64,000 nucleotides of DNA, taken from positions 88,062,520 to 88,126,519 of the forward strand of contig NC_059471.1 of the NCBI RefSeq assembly GCF_018139145.2, given 5' to 3'. Origin of the DNA: Gymnogyps californianus. Taxonomy: Eukaryota > Chordata > Aves > Accipitriformes > Cathartidae. The position numbers and the translations under genes were made by a program. Of the stretch, positions 52,901 to 63,105 are shown one piece after another. Under the pieces are notes generated by a model that saw only the letters and a program-made list of their open reading frames with translations, was not told where the DNA came from and made no database searches. Within the stretch, counting starts at the first letter, position 1. Each line of letters starts with the position of its first letter.

Positions 52901-54606
52901 CATTATGCAAAGTGCACACCTCTCAACTGCTCATTTTTTTGAACTTTACTATATGACTACTTTTCAAATCACTGCCATTTCCTATGGCTTAAAACACCAG
53001 CAAAAAGAGAAGAGCAGAGACAACCAAAATAACTTTCTCTGAATTCACGGAAGCCATGACTGTCACCTTCCTTACAAGCAGTGAGACTGAGGAAAGCTTG
53101 ATATTAAATTCAGTACTACTAGAGTTGGATCATGTAAGACAGTAATCTATCAACACATTTTAGCAAGCTTAAGTGTAAGGCACGCCTGAATCTGAAATCA
53201 GTGGGAGTACAAAGATTGCTGAAGTGCTTTTTTCCACCAGAGCCAGAGTGCTTAACATGAGCAAACGGGGTTTGTTCATCCTCCCTTTAATGACATGCCC
53301 TTGATAGGGGAGGGAAGTCAAACTTAAACAGCAGCACTGAAAAGAAGATCAGATTTTATCTTGCTTCCAACATTTTAGGAGGTATAACCAGAGACTGGCC
53401 ACCATCAACTCACTGTGAAAAAACAGGACAAGGGGATCTCATGTGCCATCAAGTCCATTTCCCCTGTAGGCAGACATTTAATACAATTTTTTATAATTTC
53501 ACACACGCTGATCAAGCCCGATAGCTATGTAGGTATTTTGCTCTGTAGCTGTCAGAGGGCTGTTCCAGAGCCTTACCCTTCTGATCTGCAGTAATCTTCA
53601 ATCCCCTCAGGTGGGCAAATACGCCCAAGTAAGATTATTACTGTGACAGTAACAGTATGAATGGCATTTTACAAGCATGATCCCTAACTTGTAGAACCTA
53701 GACTGGCAAATGTGACAAGAGATGGGAAAGGAAAGGAGCTCCTTCTGGAGAGGAGTCAGAGCTTTGGGAGAAAGGAACAGTAAAATCACAGGTTAAGAAC
53801 TGCAAGCATACCTGCAAGGTCTTGCTTCTCCCACTTTTGTGAATTCAGTTTTGTGAAATATCTTTTTAAAGGGTGGATTCTGTTGTAGGAAACCAGAAAA
53901 ATAGTAGGATTTGTTCAAGACACAATATACAATGATAGGTGCCTTGCTAATCCCTTTCTTCTTTTACAGAGCCTGTATTCTTTGAAAACGGCCCTCAGCA
54001 TTTTCTTTTGCCGCTGCTCTTTGCACGCCTGTTCTGTATCATTTTTAAAACAGAGAAATTGTACTGTCCATTCTGGCATGGGTACTGTACCGTCCTGAAG
54101 GTACATTTATCACAAATCATCTGCAGAGACAAGATGCAATGCAGATGTTCCTCTGTTAAGAGCCTGACATCGTCAGTCTAGAGTAACCTTTTTACTGAAC
54201 CACCAGTTTTCCCAGAGGATGGCATCCACAGTGCTCCAAGTGCAAAAGGCCAATGGTGTCCCCACTTTTGATAAGGGATAGCTCCAGCTCTCTCACATCT
54301 CAATTTTTAAGGATCCTGGTTACAATTTAACTGATACACTTGACGGACGACCTGTACTGTCCCAGTCAAGTAGGTATGCCTAGCACAACCTAGTTTGACC
54401 AGACATTGTGCTGCAAAGCCTTACCTACTGCTTGTCACAGCCTACTTACTGTTTTCAAAATCTTACTTGTCATTAAATGCGCTGCTGAATTACCTTCTAG
54501 CTACGCTTCCATGTGACAAATATGTAACTATTTTGTGATATGAACCACAAGCTACTCAGCACTGAGCAAAATGACCTCTCACGACACAAACTTGAACCAA
54601 GACATC

Positions 54607-55064
54607 TGGGCCACGAAGATGATCAGAGGGCTGGAACACCTCTGCTACAAGGAAAGGCTGAGAGAGTTGGAGCTGTTCAGCCTGGAGAAGAGAAGGCTGC
54701 AGGGGACCTTATTGTGGCCTTTCAATACTTAAAGGGGGCTTATAAGAAAGATGGGGACAGACCTTTTAGCAGGGCCTGTAGTGATAGGACAAGGGGTAAT
54801 GGTTTTAAACTAAAAGAGGGCAGATTTAGACTAGATATAAGGAAGAAACTTTTTACGACGAGGGTGGTGAAACACTGGAACAGGTTGCCCAGAGAGGTGG
54901 TAGATGCCCCATCCCTGGAAACATTCAAGGTCAGGTTGGACGGGGCTCTGAGCAACCTGATCTAGTTGAAGATGTCCTTGCTCATTGCAGGGGGGTTGGA
55001 CTAGATGACCTTTAAAGGTCCCTTCCAACCCAAACCATTCTGCGATTCTGTGATTCTATGAATT
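54607..55064 (+). mobile_element. CR1 LINE, 3' end, close to the PRDX4 promoter
   Basis: A bird CR1 copy in plus orientation, about 400 bases upstream of the PRDX4 CpG island. It begins within ORF2 (GGCCACGAAGATGATCAGAG) and keeps the C-terminal part ([53 protein letters not shown]) to a TAG stop near 54965. The 3' UTR (GGGGGGTTGGACTAGATGAC, then CCTTCCAACC) and the tail GATTCTGTGATTCTATGAAT follow. The frame is shifted near 54700, where the expected LEKRRLRGDL stretch is read out of phase. It resembles a different CR1 subfamily from the copy at 38.5 kb, as shown by its UTR. Confidence 0.93.
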
Positions 55065-55460
55065 AAAAGGCACTTAGTAGTCTCAGTTCTGTGTAACCAC
55101 ACTTAATGCAGCCACTACGTGCACTATGTGGAGCTCATTCATGAATTGCTGCCCAGCTAGCAGCAATTCAAGATTTCAGACCACAGGCAGTACACGTTTT
55201 CACATTTCGTGTATTCATTAGACCAGAACATACAAGCTGCCCTTGGCATAGATTGGTATGACCGCGAGCAATGAAACGCCCACAGAACCCACGCTGCCAC
55301 AGATAAGAGACACCAGATGGGAACTCTCACAGATTGATAGTTTCCTTCTGCAATCACACGCACTGGACTGCATGCACGCTCTCTCCCCACAAACACGTGT
55401 ATTTTTTCTTTTCTCTGTTTCTCTAGACACGTACATAATTTACCATTTCATCCGGGGCTT
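55065..55460. other. Spacer between CR1 copy and PRDX4 CpG island
   Basis: Unique sequence of about 400 bases with no gene recognised. A CACGTG E-box occurs at 55394-55399, about 345 bases upstream of the PRDX4 start codon. Whether it is used is not known. Confidence 0.5.
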
Positions 55461-55739
55461 AAGCATGAGGCCACAGCACCGCCAGCACTGCCCGGGGCCC
55501 GGGGCCCAGGCGGCAGGCAGCGCCCAGCCCCACCGAAAGGCAGGGTCTGGGGGTGGCGGTGCAGGGCGGGAGGCAGCGCGGCGGGCCTCCGGCCTCCGGC
55601 TCTCCTCACGCAGCCGCCGCGAAGCGCCAGGCGGCCCGTCCGTGCGGCGGGGAGCGTGTGCGAGAGGATCGGCCAAGCTCCTCCCCGCCGCCGCCCCTCC
55701 GGCGCCGCGCCGCGGGGACGTGCACTCGCTCGGCGGGCC

Positions 55740-55986
55740 ATGGAGGCGGCGCGGCGGCGGCTGCAGGCGGGCGGCGGGGCGAGGGCCCGGCGCTCCGCGC
55801 TGATGCTGCTGCTGCTGGCGGCGGCGGCGGCGCTGGGAGGCGAGGCGGCGGAGGCGGAGGAGCCGCGCCCGGCGCGGCAGCGGGGGGACGAGCAGTGCCA
55901 TTACTACGCGGGGGGGCAGGTCTACCCCGGGGAGGCGGCTCGTGTGCCCGTCTCCGACCACTCGCTGCACCTCAGCCAGGCCAAGA
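55740..55986 (+). CDS. PRDX4: PRDX4 exon 1, coding part (signal peptide and N-terminal tail)
   Basis: It encodes residues 1-82 plus the first base of codon 83 and ends at AAGA before donor GTAGGT. Joining to exon 2 gives Ile83 and the family sequence QAKISKPAP, which decides the donor over the alternative GT five bases further on. The signal-peptide core is encoded by back-to-back CTG and GCG repeats at 55806-55832. Cys53 is in [10 protein letters not shown]. Confidence 0.95.
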
Positions 55987-58900
55987 GTAGGTGCCGGGCG
56001 GGGCTGGAGCTGCCGAGGGAGCGGGGAGCGCACGGCGGGCGGGGGATGCCGTACGGGCGCCCTTTGTCGCGCTGCGGCTGAGGGGCGGCGCGGGGCCGGG
56101 GCGGAGGGAGGGTGCCCGCAGTGCGCCGCCGCTGGGGCCGCGCCGCGGCGTGAGGGAGGGGGCGGCGGCGGCGCACGGGGCCGTTAACGGCCACGGGGTG
56201 GGCGGGGGCGGCGGCCTCCCCGGGCGCAGCGCGGGGAGCGGGAGAGCGGCGGGCAGCGCCACGTCAGGCGGCGCGCGGTGCCCCTCCGCGCCGGGCGGGG
56301 GCGGCGGCCGCCGGGCGCCCTGTGCCCGCCGCAGCGGGGGCAGCGCGGCGCGGCGGGATGGCGGCCCTCCTTCCTGGCATCCCCCGGGGCCCCGCGGCGG
56401 CGAGGCTCTTCCCCGGCGGGGAGGCGTTTCCCAGCCGGCGGCCTGACGGCGCTGCCCGCCGTCCGCACCGAGAGCGGCCCCCTGGCCCTGCACGGCCCCC
56501 CCCTCGGGGTGACCGTCGGGGTTTGGTCGCGGGTGGCCCTGCGGAAGTGGCAGCCGCCGACCACCCCGCGGCTCCCGAATGCCTTCCCTCCGGCAAAGCA
56601 GCTTCTGGCTGCAGCGGCGCGCGTACTGCCTCCCGGGCAGGCCTCGGGACGGACAGACGGACGGACGGACGGACAGAAGGCAGGCCCACCATCCCTTCCA
56701 GACCTGCATTTTTATCGTGGTAAACTGGCAGCGAGTTTAACATCTCACAGGCATTTAGCAAACCCTGTCGTTCCAGAAATGGCGAGTGAGTTAGGGGAAA
56801 CGCTTTAAACAGTACATAGAAGTGTTTTGTGCTCACACTGTGGTTAGAAATACTGAATGGGCACCTCTCGTAACGCTTACCAGTTATTACTGGGCTTGGC
56901 TTGTCACTCGCTCTTGTGCCTACACTCTCTTGTGATTTAAATAGTTTATGGCAGACCTAGGTGCAAACGTCTTTAGTTGAGCCAGAGTGAGATGTTCAGG
57001 GGCGCCCATTCAAGTGGTCAGATGCTCTCCAAAAGTCCCGTTCTGCAGAACAGAGGACAGAGAGAAGTCGCGTAGAAACGATCTTCGCTGTGAGAATTTA
57101 CAGCTTTAAATACTTTTCCTCTACCAAGCCAGGGCATAACTTCCATTTTAAAGGTTTGCAAACAGATGCTACGAAATAAATGGAAAACCAGCCAAGATAT
57201 TTGTAACCAATACTGTTTGGGTTTTCCTCCCTTTGTAATGTAAGTTATTACAGCATTTCAGACAAGTGTTTTTAACCCCCAGAAAATCACCTTAATTTAG
57301 AAAGAGGTCAAGATACAACGTATTTTATTTAATTTCTTTTCCTTCTCCCTCCTAATCTGAAGGTCAGTTGAAGAGAATGTTTTGCTACAAAGAGATTAGA
57401 TTTGGAGGGTCACTATTTTGTAAAGAGCAACATATTTGAAACATTTTTTGAGAGCTCGAAATAACATGGAGATTAGTCCTTGCTTTCACTTGAAAATAGT
57501 CCCATGCTTGCAAAGACTCAATAAAAAAGCGTTAGAAGTGCAGGGCTTGAAATCTTATCAGAAAGAATTCTGCAGAAGACTTGAGAGGAAGAAGAGCATT
57601 TCTTCAAAAAATGTAAACTGAAATTATCAGTCATGCCTACTGACTCTCTGTACTTGTATTGCAGCGTCCCTTGTGGGTTGCATCAAGTGAAACCAAAGAC
57701 GACTGCGTTCCCATTCACGGGCGCGATCTGTCTGATGGTTTGGGGTATTTTTTGCAGTCCTTGTTATACATCCTCACTAACTATTCTACACCTGTGGGTT
57801 GTCCTAAGAAAAGGAGAGCCAAACAGCACAGTCATCATCCAGATAATAAAGATTCCATATATTTTTCTCAGCAGCATTTCCCTAATTTCCTGGAGCTGTA
57901 TGTCAATGTCATTGACATCACAAGTGTATTCAGATCACCTTGTGTCTCCAGCATACCCTATCCTTTGTCTCAGAATTCACATTACTATGAAACTAGTACC
58001 TGGCAGAATCATTTTTAATATTTTAAATTCAAGGTTAATCCTTTTTAATAGGAATAGTAAATACATTTCATGCGTTTTAATTGGATTTTTTTTTTTTTTA
58101 AACACAACTATCTTCAAGTTACAATGTGCTCAGGAGTTGTAATTTAATAAATATACACTGCATTTTTAGTCATTTTTCTCTAAACATGTTGTAGCATGTA
58201 TTTTTTGTGGACTTGAATTCCAGGTAGTTTTTTGTGCCTAAAAAGTAACGATATGAATTTGAACCATCTTATGCTTCTGGTTCACAACAGCTATTCATAA
58301 CAAAATACTGAGGGTTCCTGAAATCTTAAACAGCTTCTCCTTCAGTCTAACAGATGTTCTGCCATGAGCTGATAGTGCACACGTGGTTTGTTCAATATGC
58401 CCAGATAAGGTTTGTGTGGCCTTGATTATCAGTTATTCAGAGGGCTCATGTATAAGCACGAGTTGGTCAAATTGTTTACTTTCCGTGTGTACTGAAACCT
58501 ACATTTCTTCATCATCCTGTAACCTCTGCCAGCTGTGAACTTTTTAAAGTGGTAAGAAACTTTTGTTTTGTAACTGTGTGCAGTAGATTGTTTTTCAAGC
58601 AAAAGGAAGAACAGTTGTCCTTGCACACCAGCTAGCTAATGAACAGCTTAGTTTGAACACGTGCTTCGTATTCTGACTTTTAATTGAATGTCCTTCGTAT
58701 TTCAGTCTCCAAGCCAGCACCTTACTGGGAAGGAACAGCAGTCATTAATGGAGAGTTTAAAGAGCTGAAATTAACAGATTATGAAGGAAAATATCTTGTC
58801 TTCTTCTTCTATCCTCTTGACTTGTAAGTAAGACCACTGTAGACATACCAAGACTGAGTGCAGCTACACTAGACTCGTAATGCATTTATTTTTCTCTTTT

Positions 58901-61900
58901 TTTGAGGTCTTGGTTTTTTGTTTGGTAAGGGTTTGGGGGAGAAGAAAGGAGTGACAGAAGAAAATACATTCTTTGCATTTGTGTTTTCATCGTGCATTGG
59001 TAAAATTGTAACACAGTCTTTGTCCTAATAAGTGTGTCCACTAATTTGTGTCGCCACACAAAAAAATAGCTTTCAGTCTGTAGTACCCAGTCAGGCAACC
59101 TTTGTGTTCTGTATTATGCTGTAAATCACTACTGCAAACAGAAAACAGCATCCCAGCTATATTTTCTAGAGTGTAGGTAGTGTATCTAAGAGATGGCCTT
59201 TTCCCTTTAAGCTCATCCCATAACATCCTAAGAACGCTTAACATTACCCTCCTTTATTTGGAATGCAGTAACTTCCCTGGTTGAGTGAAAACATCTCTGC
59301 TTTCTACCAGACAATCCCATTCTTAGAAAATGAAGAAAAGAGGACAGAGATGCATAACTACCTTAATATTATAAAAGAAATAACATGGCTCTTGGCCCTT
59401 AGCTTCGATGCCCTAGAAATTGTGACTTTTACCACTTTATTTCTTCTGTAGGGGAAAAAGTTCAAGTCAAAATAGTTAAAATGTGCAGACATGCACGGTA
59501 ACAACAAATTATAGTACGTTCCTCTGAAAAAAATGGCATATTGTGTTTAAATTCAGCCACTTAATAGTCATAAAGTCTAAAAGAAAGTAACTGTAAAAAC
59601 ACTTGTATCCAGATTGTAATCTAAGTGTTATAATCTTCTTCAGTAATAAACCATTTGTAACTAAGCTAGAGTCTGAGGCTGGAAGATTTGTCGGGCAGCA
59701 TTTCAGTTAAATACTTGAAGAAGCAATAAAAAATAAGTAAAAGCTGAAATCATTTATGATAAGTTCACAATTTTAAGTTAAACAGAGAACTTACTGGATG
59801 TTTCATGAAATTTTGTCTTTATCTTGTCTTAAATTATCTAGTACATTTGTATGTCCAACTGAGATAATCGCCTTCAGTGACAGAATTGAAGAATTCAGAG
59901 CAATAAATACTGAAGTAGTAGCATGTTCTGTGGACTCAAAGTTCACTCACTTAGCATGGTATGTATCTTATCCTTGTCTTTCACCAAAAAATATTCATGG
60001 GTCCATCTTAGCTGAGGAACTGTATCCCCAGATTTTTAGCCTATGTAGGTATATCATAATGTGTAAAAGTGTGATGCTTTTGATACAAATGTTTAAAATA
60101 TTTTTCAGTGGTAAAAATTTTTAACCCTAGTGCGTGAAAGTACCTTTATCTTTGAAGCTTGTTTAATAAGTATTGCCTGAAATATACCATGTCTCAGTAC
60201 AAAAAATACTTCAAATACAAAAAAAAAAAAGAGATAAGGATGCAAGGATCTGTAAATGCATCGCACTGTCCCAATTCGTGAGCACATTGGTATAAAGCAA
60301 GTAAGACTGATAAGAAAGAGGTCATTATTAATAGATGTGGCCAAAAACTGCAAAAGATCTACTGAACATTTTGCTCAAACCATAAATAGCATTCATCTCC
60401 CTTGTGTGCAGAACAAAAAAAATGTCACTTGCACTAAATCCTTCTGTCTGTACTGTGCTGGTTTGTGACTTTTAACTTTGTGTAGGGAATATAAAGCTTT
60501 ATGAGAAATACATCTGTATCTCATTTCTTTCAAAGGATTAATACTCCTCGAAAACAAGGAGGACTTGGACCTATGAAGATTCCACTTCTTTCAGATTTGA
60601 CGCACCAAATTTCAAAGGATTACGGAGTATATCTGGAAGATCAAGGGCATACACTTAGGTATTTCACTTGGTTACAGTTCTGGGTTGTTGTTTTTTTCTG
60701 GGGTAGTACTTACTACTTTCTATCTAAAGAAGCATTTGAAGTTTTTCTTTGAGAGCAGATTTTACTTCGGGATTCATGCCGAGAGACAAAATAAATATTG
60801 AAGAACACAAAAAAATAGTCATAATGAGTCAGAACAGGGGTCGAGGTTAATATCCTGTTTAACAGCAGTCATCAGCAGATACCTAGGGCAGGGCAAACAT
60901 GCAGAATTCCCCAGGATTGCAGTTACTCAGGGACCTCCCAAGTCCAAGTGGAGTCAAGACTAAGGGTAACTAATGGCCTTAAGAGATACATCTTTCATAA
61001 ACTTGATTAGTTGCTTTTGGGATCCCTGTAACATCATAGCATCTGCAACATCCCCTGGCAGGGCCTGTCAAAGCTTAGTTTTATGTTCTGCAGAGAACTA
61101 TCCTTTTTTGTTTTTAACTTACCCTCAGCTTATGTCATCTGATACCCCAGGTAAACAACAGTAGGCTACCAGTAGTCTAAGGTGGTGGGTATTGTATGGT
61201 GTTTGCAGAGATCAAATTCCTCCCATCCAGCAGACATAAAATAGTGCGTAAACACAACACTGTAATTAGTTCTGTTTCCTAACACACACACAAAAAATGT
61301 TTTCACAGAGGCCTTTTCATTATTGATGATAAGAGGATCCTTCGACAGATCACGATGAATGACCTTCCTGTTGGGAGATCAGTGGATGAAACGCTTCGTT
61401 TAGTACAAGCATTCCAATACACAGACAAACATGGAGAAGGTGCTCTTTTAAATACTTTCATGTTGAAGACTGTTTTACTTAGACTGGAAGCTGTATTTGT
61501 AGCTTTTTGGAAGAAAGGTACTCAGCAGCATTAGAGACTAGCCTCATGCAGTGAATGAAGTCGTTTGATTGCCCTGCTACAAGATTCTGTGGTCCCGGTA
61601 GCTCCATAGGTTGTTTCTAGAATAGTAATTCACGTTTTGCTTCACATCCATGAGAGTGCAGAGCATAAAGCATTCCTTAGTCTGAATTAAGGCATTAGGT
61701 ACCATCTGTCACAAGCATAAATCTGTACAAAATATGAGGCCATGAAGAATCAGGCCCAATATTTCAGTACATTTTGGCATACTAAAATAATTGAGATGCA
61801 GGCCATCCTTGTCCTGTGTCATTCATTGAGGATCTGTGACAAGTAATTGAGAGTGTTTCATGTCAAGATACATGGTGATACTGTGAATGTTAGACCGCCA

Positions 61901-63105
61901 TTACTTGTGTTTTCTTTACAAGTGCTATGTGATCATCTTCCCCTGACAAAGAAGCTTTCACTGGCTTCAGATCATTACTTTGTCTCAAGAATTCATATTC
62001 CCCCAGTTCAAGCATAGGGTGAACTTTTCACATTTCTTTAAATGATGTGTTTAAATAAACACATTTATTCATTTAAAGATTTGTTTAAATATTAATACAG
62101 GTGTTCAGCAGCTTAATTTCCATTTCAACTCAATTTCACCTGGCATTTGAAAGTACCTTTAGTTGAAGGTACAAATCATTATTATGCTTTGCTGTACAGA
62201 TTTAAAAAGATAAATGCTGATACTTAGGCTGCGCACATTTGACTAAGGAAATTTAGCCTCTCGTATAGTTACAAAGCTGTCTTACAGAATATTGATCTGC
62301 AGTGTGTTTCCAAGGTACCACATTTTTTTTCCAGCTTTTGCATGAATGCTGAGGAGAGCCTCCCTATTGGATTCTTTGCACAGAATAGGAAAAAAAGTTC
62401 TCCACAATTCCTAATTGCATTTGTGGTGTTTTGTCTGACGGCATGCCTTAAAGCAGTGTAATATGGCATAACTCATTGGGCTAAAGCCTCAGAGGGAGAG
62501 CTCTGAACAGATAAGAGCTTCACTCCAGAATGTGCAACTGTACAGGTGGTCGCAGGGCTCTCAGCCACACTGGATGTTAACCGCATGCTATAATCCCTTT
62601 ACTCCTGAGCAAGGCTTCAAATAAAATCACTCAGTCTCTTGTGGAATCTTTGAACTGATTTCTTTGCTAAAAAATTTCCGCTAGCATTGGTTTTAAAGAA
62701 AGAAAGGTAGGTCTCTGTGTAGTCACCTGAATTTTATTATGAAACTTTTGTTTCTACTAAAATACGTGTTCATTCTCAGGTACTGCTTTGCCAGTACTTT
62801 GTCTAGAAGGGCATGAGAATTAAACCAAGGCATAGACATCCATCCAGAGGTATGCAGTTGCCAGTTAACACAAGTGGTAGGTGGTATCAGGTATAACCTG
62901 TTATGACACCATCCCATGTATAAAGAAAACTGCGTATTTAATGGTTGCAGATATTTACATGTGACACTTGTGTGCTGTTTTACTTGAAGTTCAGAAAGAG
63001 AGTATTAAGTGCACAAAAGTAAGTGTGTGTAAAAATACTTTTACTAACTTTGTCCTTTTTTTTTCCCCAGTTTGCCCTGCTGGTTGGAAACCTGGCAGTG
63101 AAACA
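55740..63105 (+). CDS. PRDX4: Peroxiredoxin-4, exons 1-6 (3' end outside window)
   Basis: PRDX4 is a typical 2-Cys peroxiredoxin of the endoplasmic reticulum. It reduces hydrogen peroxide, and its disulfide is passed to protein disulfide isomerases, supporting oxidative folding. The coding join is 55740-55986, 58706-58823, 59842-59958, 60536-60658, 61309-61439, 63071-63105, giving 257 codons with intron phases 1, 2, 2, 2, 1, 0. Residues 21-34 ([14 protein letters not shown]) are the signal-peptide core. Cys53 matches the extra N-terminal cysteine special to PRDX4. The active site is PLDFTFVC with peroxidatic Cys126, Thr123 and Arg202. GGLG (169-172) is the motif linked to sensitivity to over-oxidation. 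Resolving Cys247 lies in EVCPAGW. The start is the only ATG in the final 270 bases before the frame, in a strong GCCATGG context. The last exon (about 16 residues, including the C-terminal YF motif by family) lies past the window edge. No damage is seen. Confidence 0.97.
55987..58705 (+). other. PRDX4: PRDX4 intron 1
   Basis: A 2.7-kb GT-AG phase-1 intron. Its first 700 bases belong to the CpG island and include an (ACGG)n microsatellite. The rest is A/T-rich. An ATG-started frame of 169 codons (57633-58142) overlaps a second frame of 119 codons in another phase. Neither is recognised. A testis-type alternative first exon is known for mammalian PRDX4, but I cannot identify a counterpart here. 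Confidence 0.93.
56648..56676. repeat. (ACGG)n microsatellite in intron 1
   Basis: Seven GGAC/ACGG-type tetranucleotide units, one of them altered to ACAG, lie at the 3' edge of the CpG island. The repeat carries several CG dinucleotides. Confidence 0.88.
58706..58823 (+). CDS. PRDX4: PRDX4 exon 2 (start of thioredoxin-like fold)
   Basis: The acceptor is TATTTCAG and the donor GTAAGT. It encodes residues 83-121 and two bases of Phe122: [20 protein letters not shown] through [10 protein letters not shown], the first strands of the peroxiredoxin fold. Confidence 0.97.
58824..59841 (+). other. PRDX4: PRDX4 intron 2
   Basis: A 1.0-kb GT-AG phase-2 intron of A/T-rich sequence. No repeat family or embedded gene was recognised. 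Confidence 0.93.
59842..59958 (+). CDS. PRDX4: PRDX4 exon 3 (peroxidatic cysteine)
   Basis: The acceptor is TTATCTAG and the donor GTATGT. It encodes [13 protein letters not shown] with peroxidatic Cys126, and runs to [11 protein letters not shown]. Trp161 is split across the next intron. Confidence 0.97.
59959..60535 (+). other. PRDX4: PRDX4 intron 3
   Basis: A 577-base GT-AG phase-2 intron. It contains a run of 12 A at about 60219-60230 and nothing else recognisable. Confidence 0.93.
60536..60658 (+). CDS. PRDX4: PRDX4 exon 4 (GGLG motif)
   Basis: The acceptor is TTTCAAAG and the donor GTATTT. It encodes [20 protein letters not shown] through YLEDQGHTL. Arg202, the conserved active-site arginine, is split over the following intron. 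Confidence 0.97.
60659..61308 (+). other. PRDX4: PRDX4 intron 4
   Basis: A 650-base GT-AG phase-2 intron. About half of it is the ancient CR1 fragment described separately. The acceptor follows a short CA repeat (ACACACACAC at about 61282-61291). Confidence 0.93.
60820..61160 (-). mobile_element. Ancient CR1-type LINE 3' fragment within PRDX4 intron 4
   Basis: On the + strand this starts TAATGAGTCAGAACAGGGGT, then TTAATATCCTGTTTAACAGC and CAGTCATCAGCAGATACCTA. That parallels the antisense tail of the element at 42870 (GATCAAAGGTCCATTTAGTC, then the CAGTATCC and GACAGG segment). Further on, TCATAGCATCTGCAACATCC and CCTGGCAGGGCCTGTCAAAG fit the antisense ORF2 end of the older CR1 group. It is very diverged, without any open frame, and antisense to PRDX4. 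Confidence 0.6.
61309..61439 (+). CDS. PRDX4: PRDX4 exon 5
   Basis: The acceptor is TTTCACAG. It encodes [20 protein letters not shown], then [20 protein letters not shown] and HGE, with one base of Val246. The donor reads G|GTGCTC, weaker than the others, but the reading frame and family sequence require it. Confidence 0.95.
61440..63070 (+). other. PRDX4: PRDX4 intron 5
   Basis: A 1.6-kb phase-1 intron with donor GTGCTC and a strong T-rich acceptor. No gene or clear repeat was recognised in it. Confidence 0.92.
63071..63105 (+). CDS. PRDX4: PRDX4 exon 6 (resolving cysteine)
   Basis: The acceptor is preceded by a strong pyrimidine tract ending TTTTCCCCAG, and the donor is GTAAGT. This 35-base exon completes Val246 and encodes [11 protein letters not shown], with resolving Cys247. 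It ends in phase 0, ready for the last exon beyond the window. Confidence 0.96.

Larger units (their letters stand above)
44251..54606. other. Intergenic sequence, no gene recognised
   Basis: No protein or RNA gene was recognised. Sequence around 46.25-47.2 kb is visibly richer in G and C than its surroundings and has a 142-codon minus-strand frame (46301-46729), but no domain. A TG/TACG microsatellite lies at 45.67 kb and an A-rich run at 49.88 kb. The rest is A/T-rich and featureless. Confidence 0.5.
55461..56680 (+). promoter_or_regulatory. PRDX4: CpG-island promoter of PRDX4
   Basis: Base composition changes abruptly at about 55.46 kb to very G/C-rich sequence dense in CG dinucleotides and returns to A/T-rich at about 56.68 kb. 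The island covers the presumed 5' UTR, exon 1 and about 700 bases of intron 1. There is no TATA box in the 280 bases before the start codon. GC boxes of the Sp1 type are visible: GGGCGG at 55564-55569 and its complement CCGCCC at 55691-55696. This is the usual arrangement of a broadly expressed, TATA-less gene. The transcription start cannot be placed from sequence alone. Limits are approximate. Confidence 0.88.

Noticed and set aside
54540..54965. 141-codon plus-strand frame as a host gene
   Set aside because: Most of it is the C-terminus of CR1 ORF2, and the N-terminal part is out-of-phase LINE and flanking sequence.
55656..55739. Upstream extension of PRDX4 from a GTG codon at 55656
   Set aside because: The frame is open, but it starts at GTG. 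The ATG at 55740 has a strong initiation context and gives the signal peptide at the expected place.
55972..56709. 245-codon minus-strand open frame (and others of 197 and 190 codons) in the CpG island
   Set aside because: Very G/C-rich sequence has few stop codons in any frame. The translations are Arg/Pro/Gly/Ala-rich, overlap on both strands and coincide with PRDX4 exon 1 and its intron.
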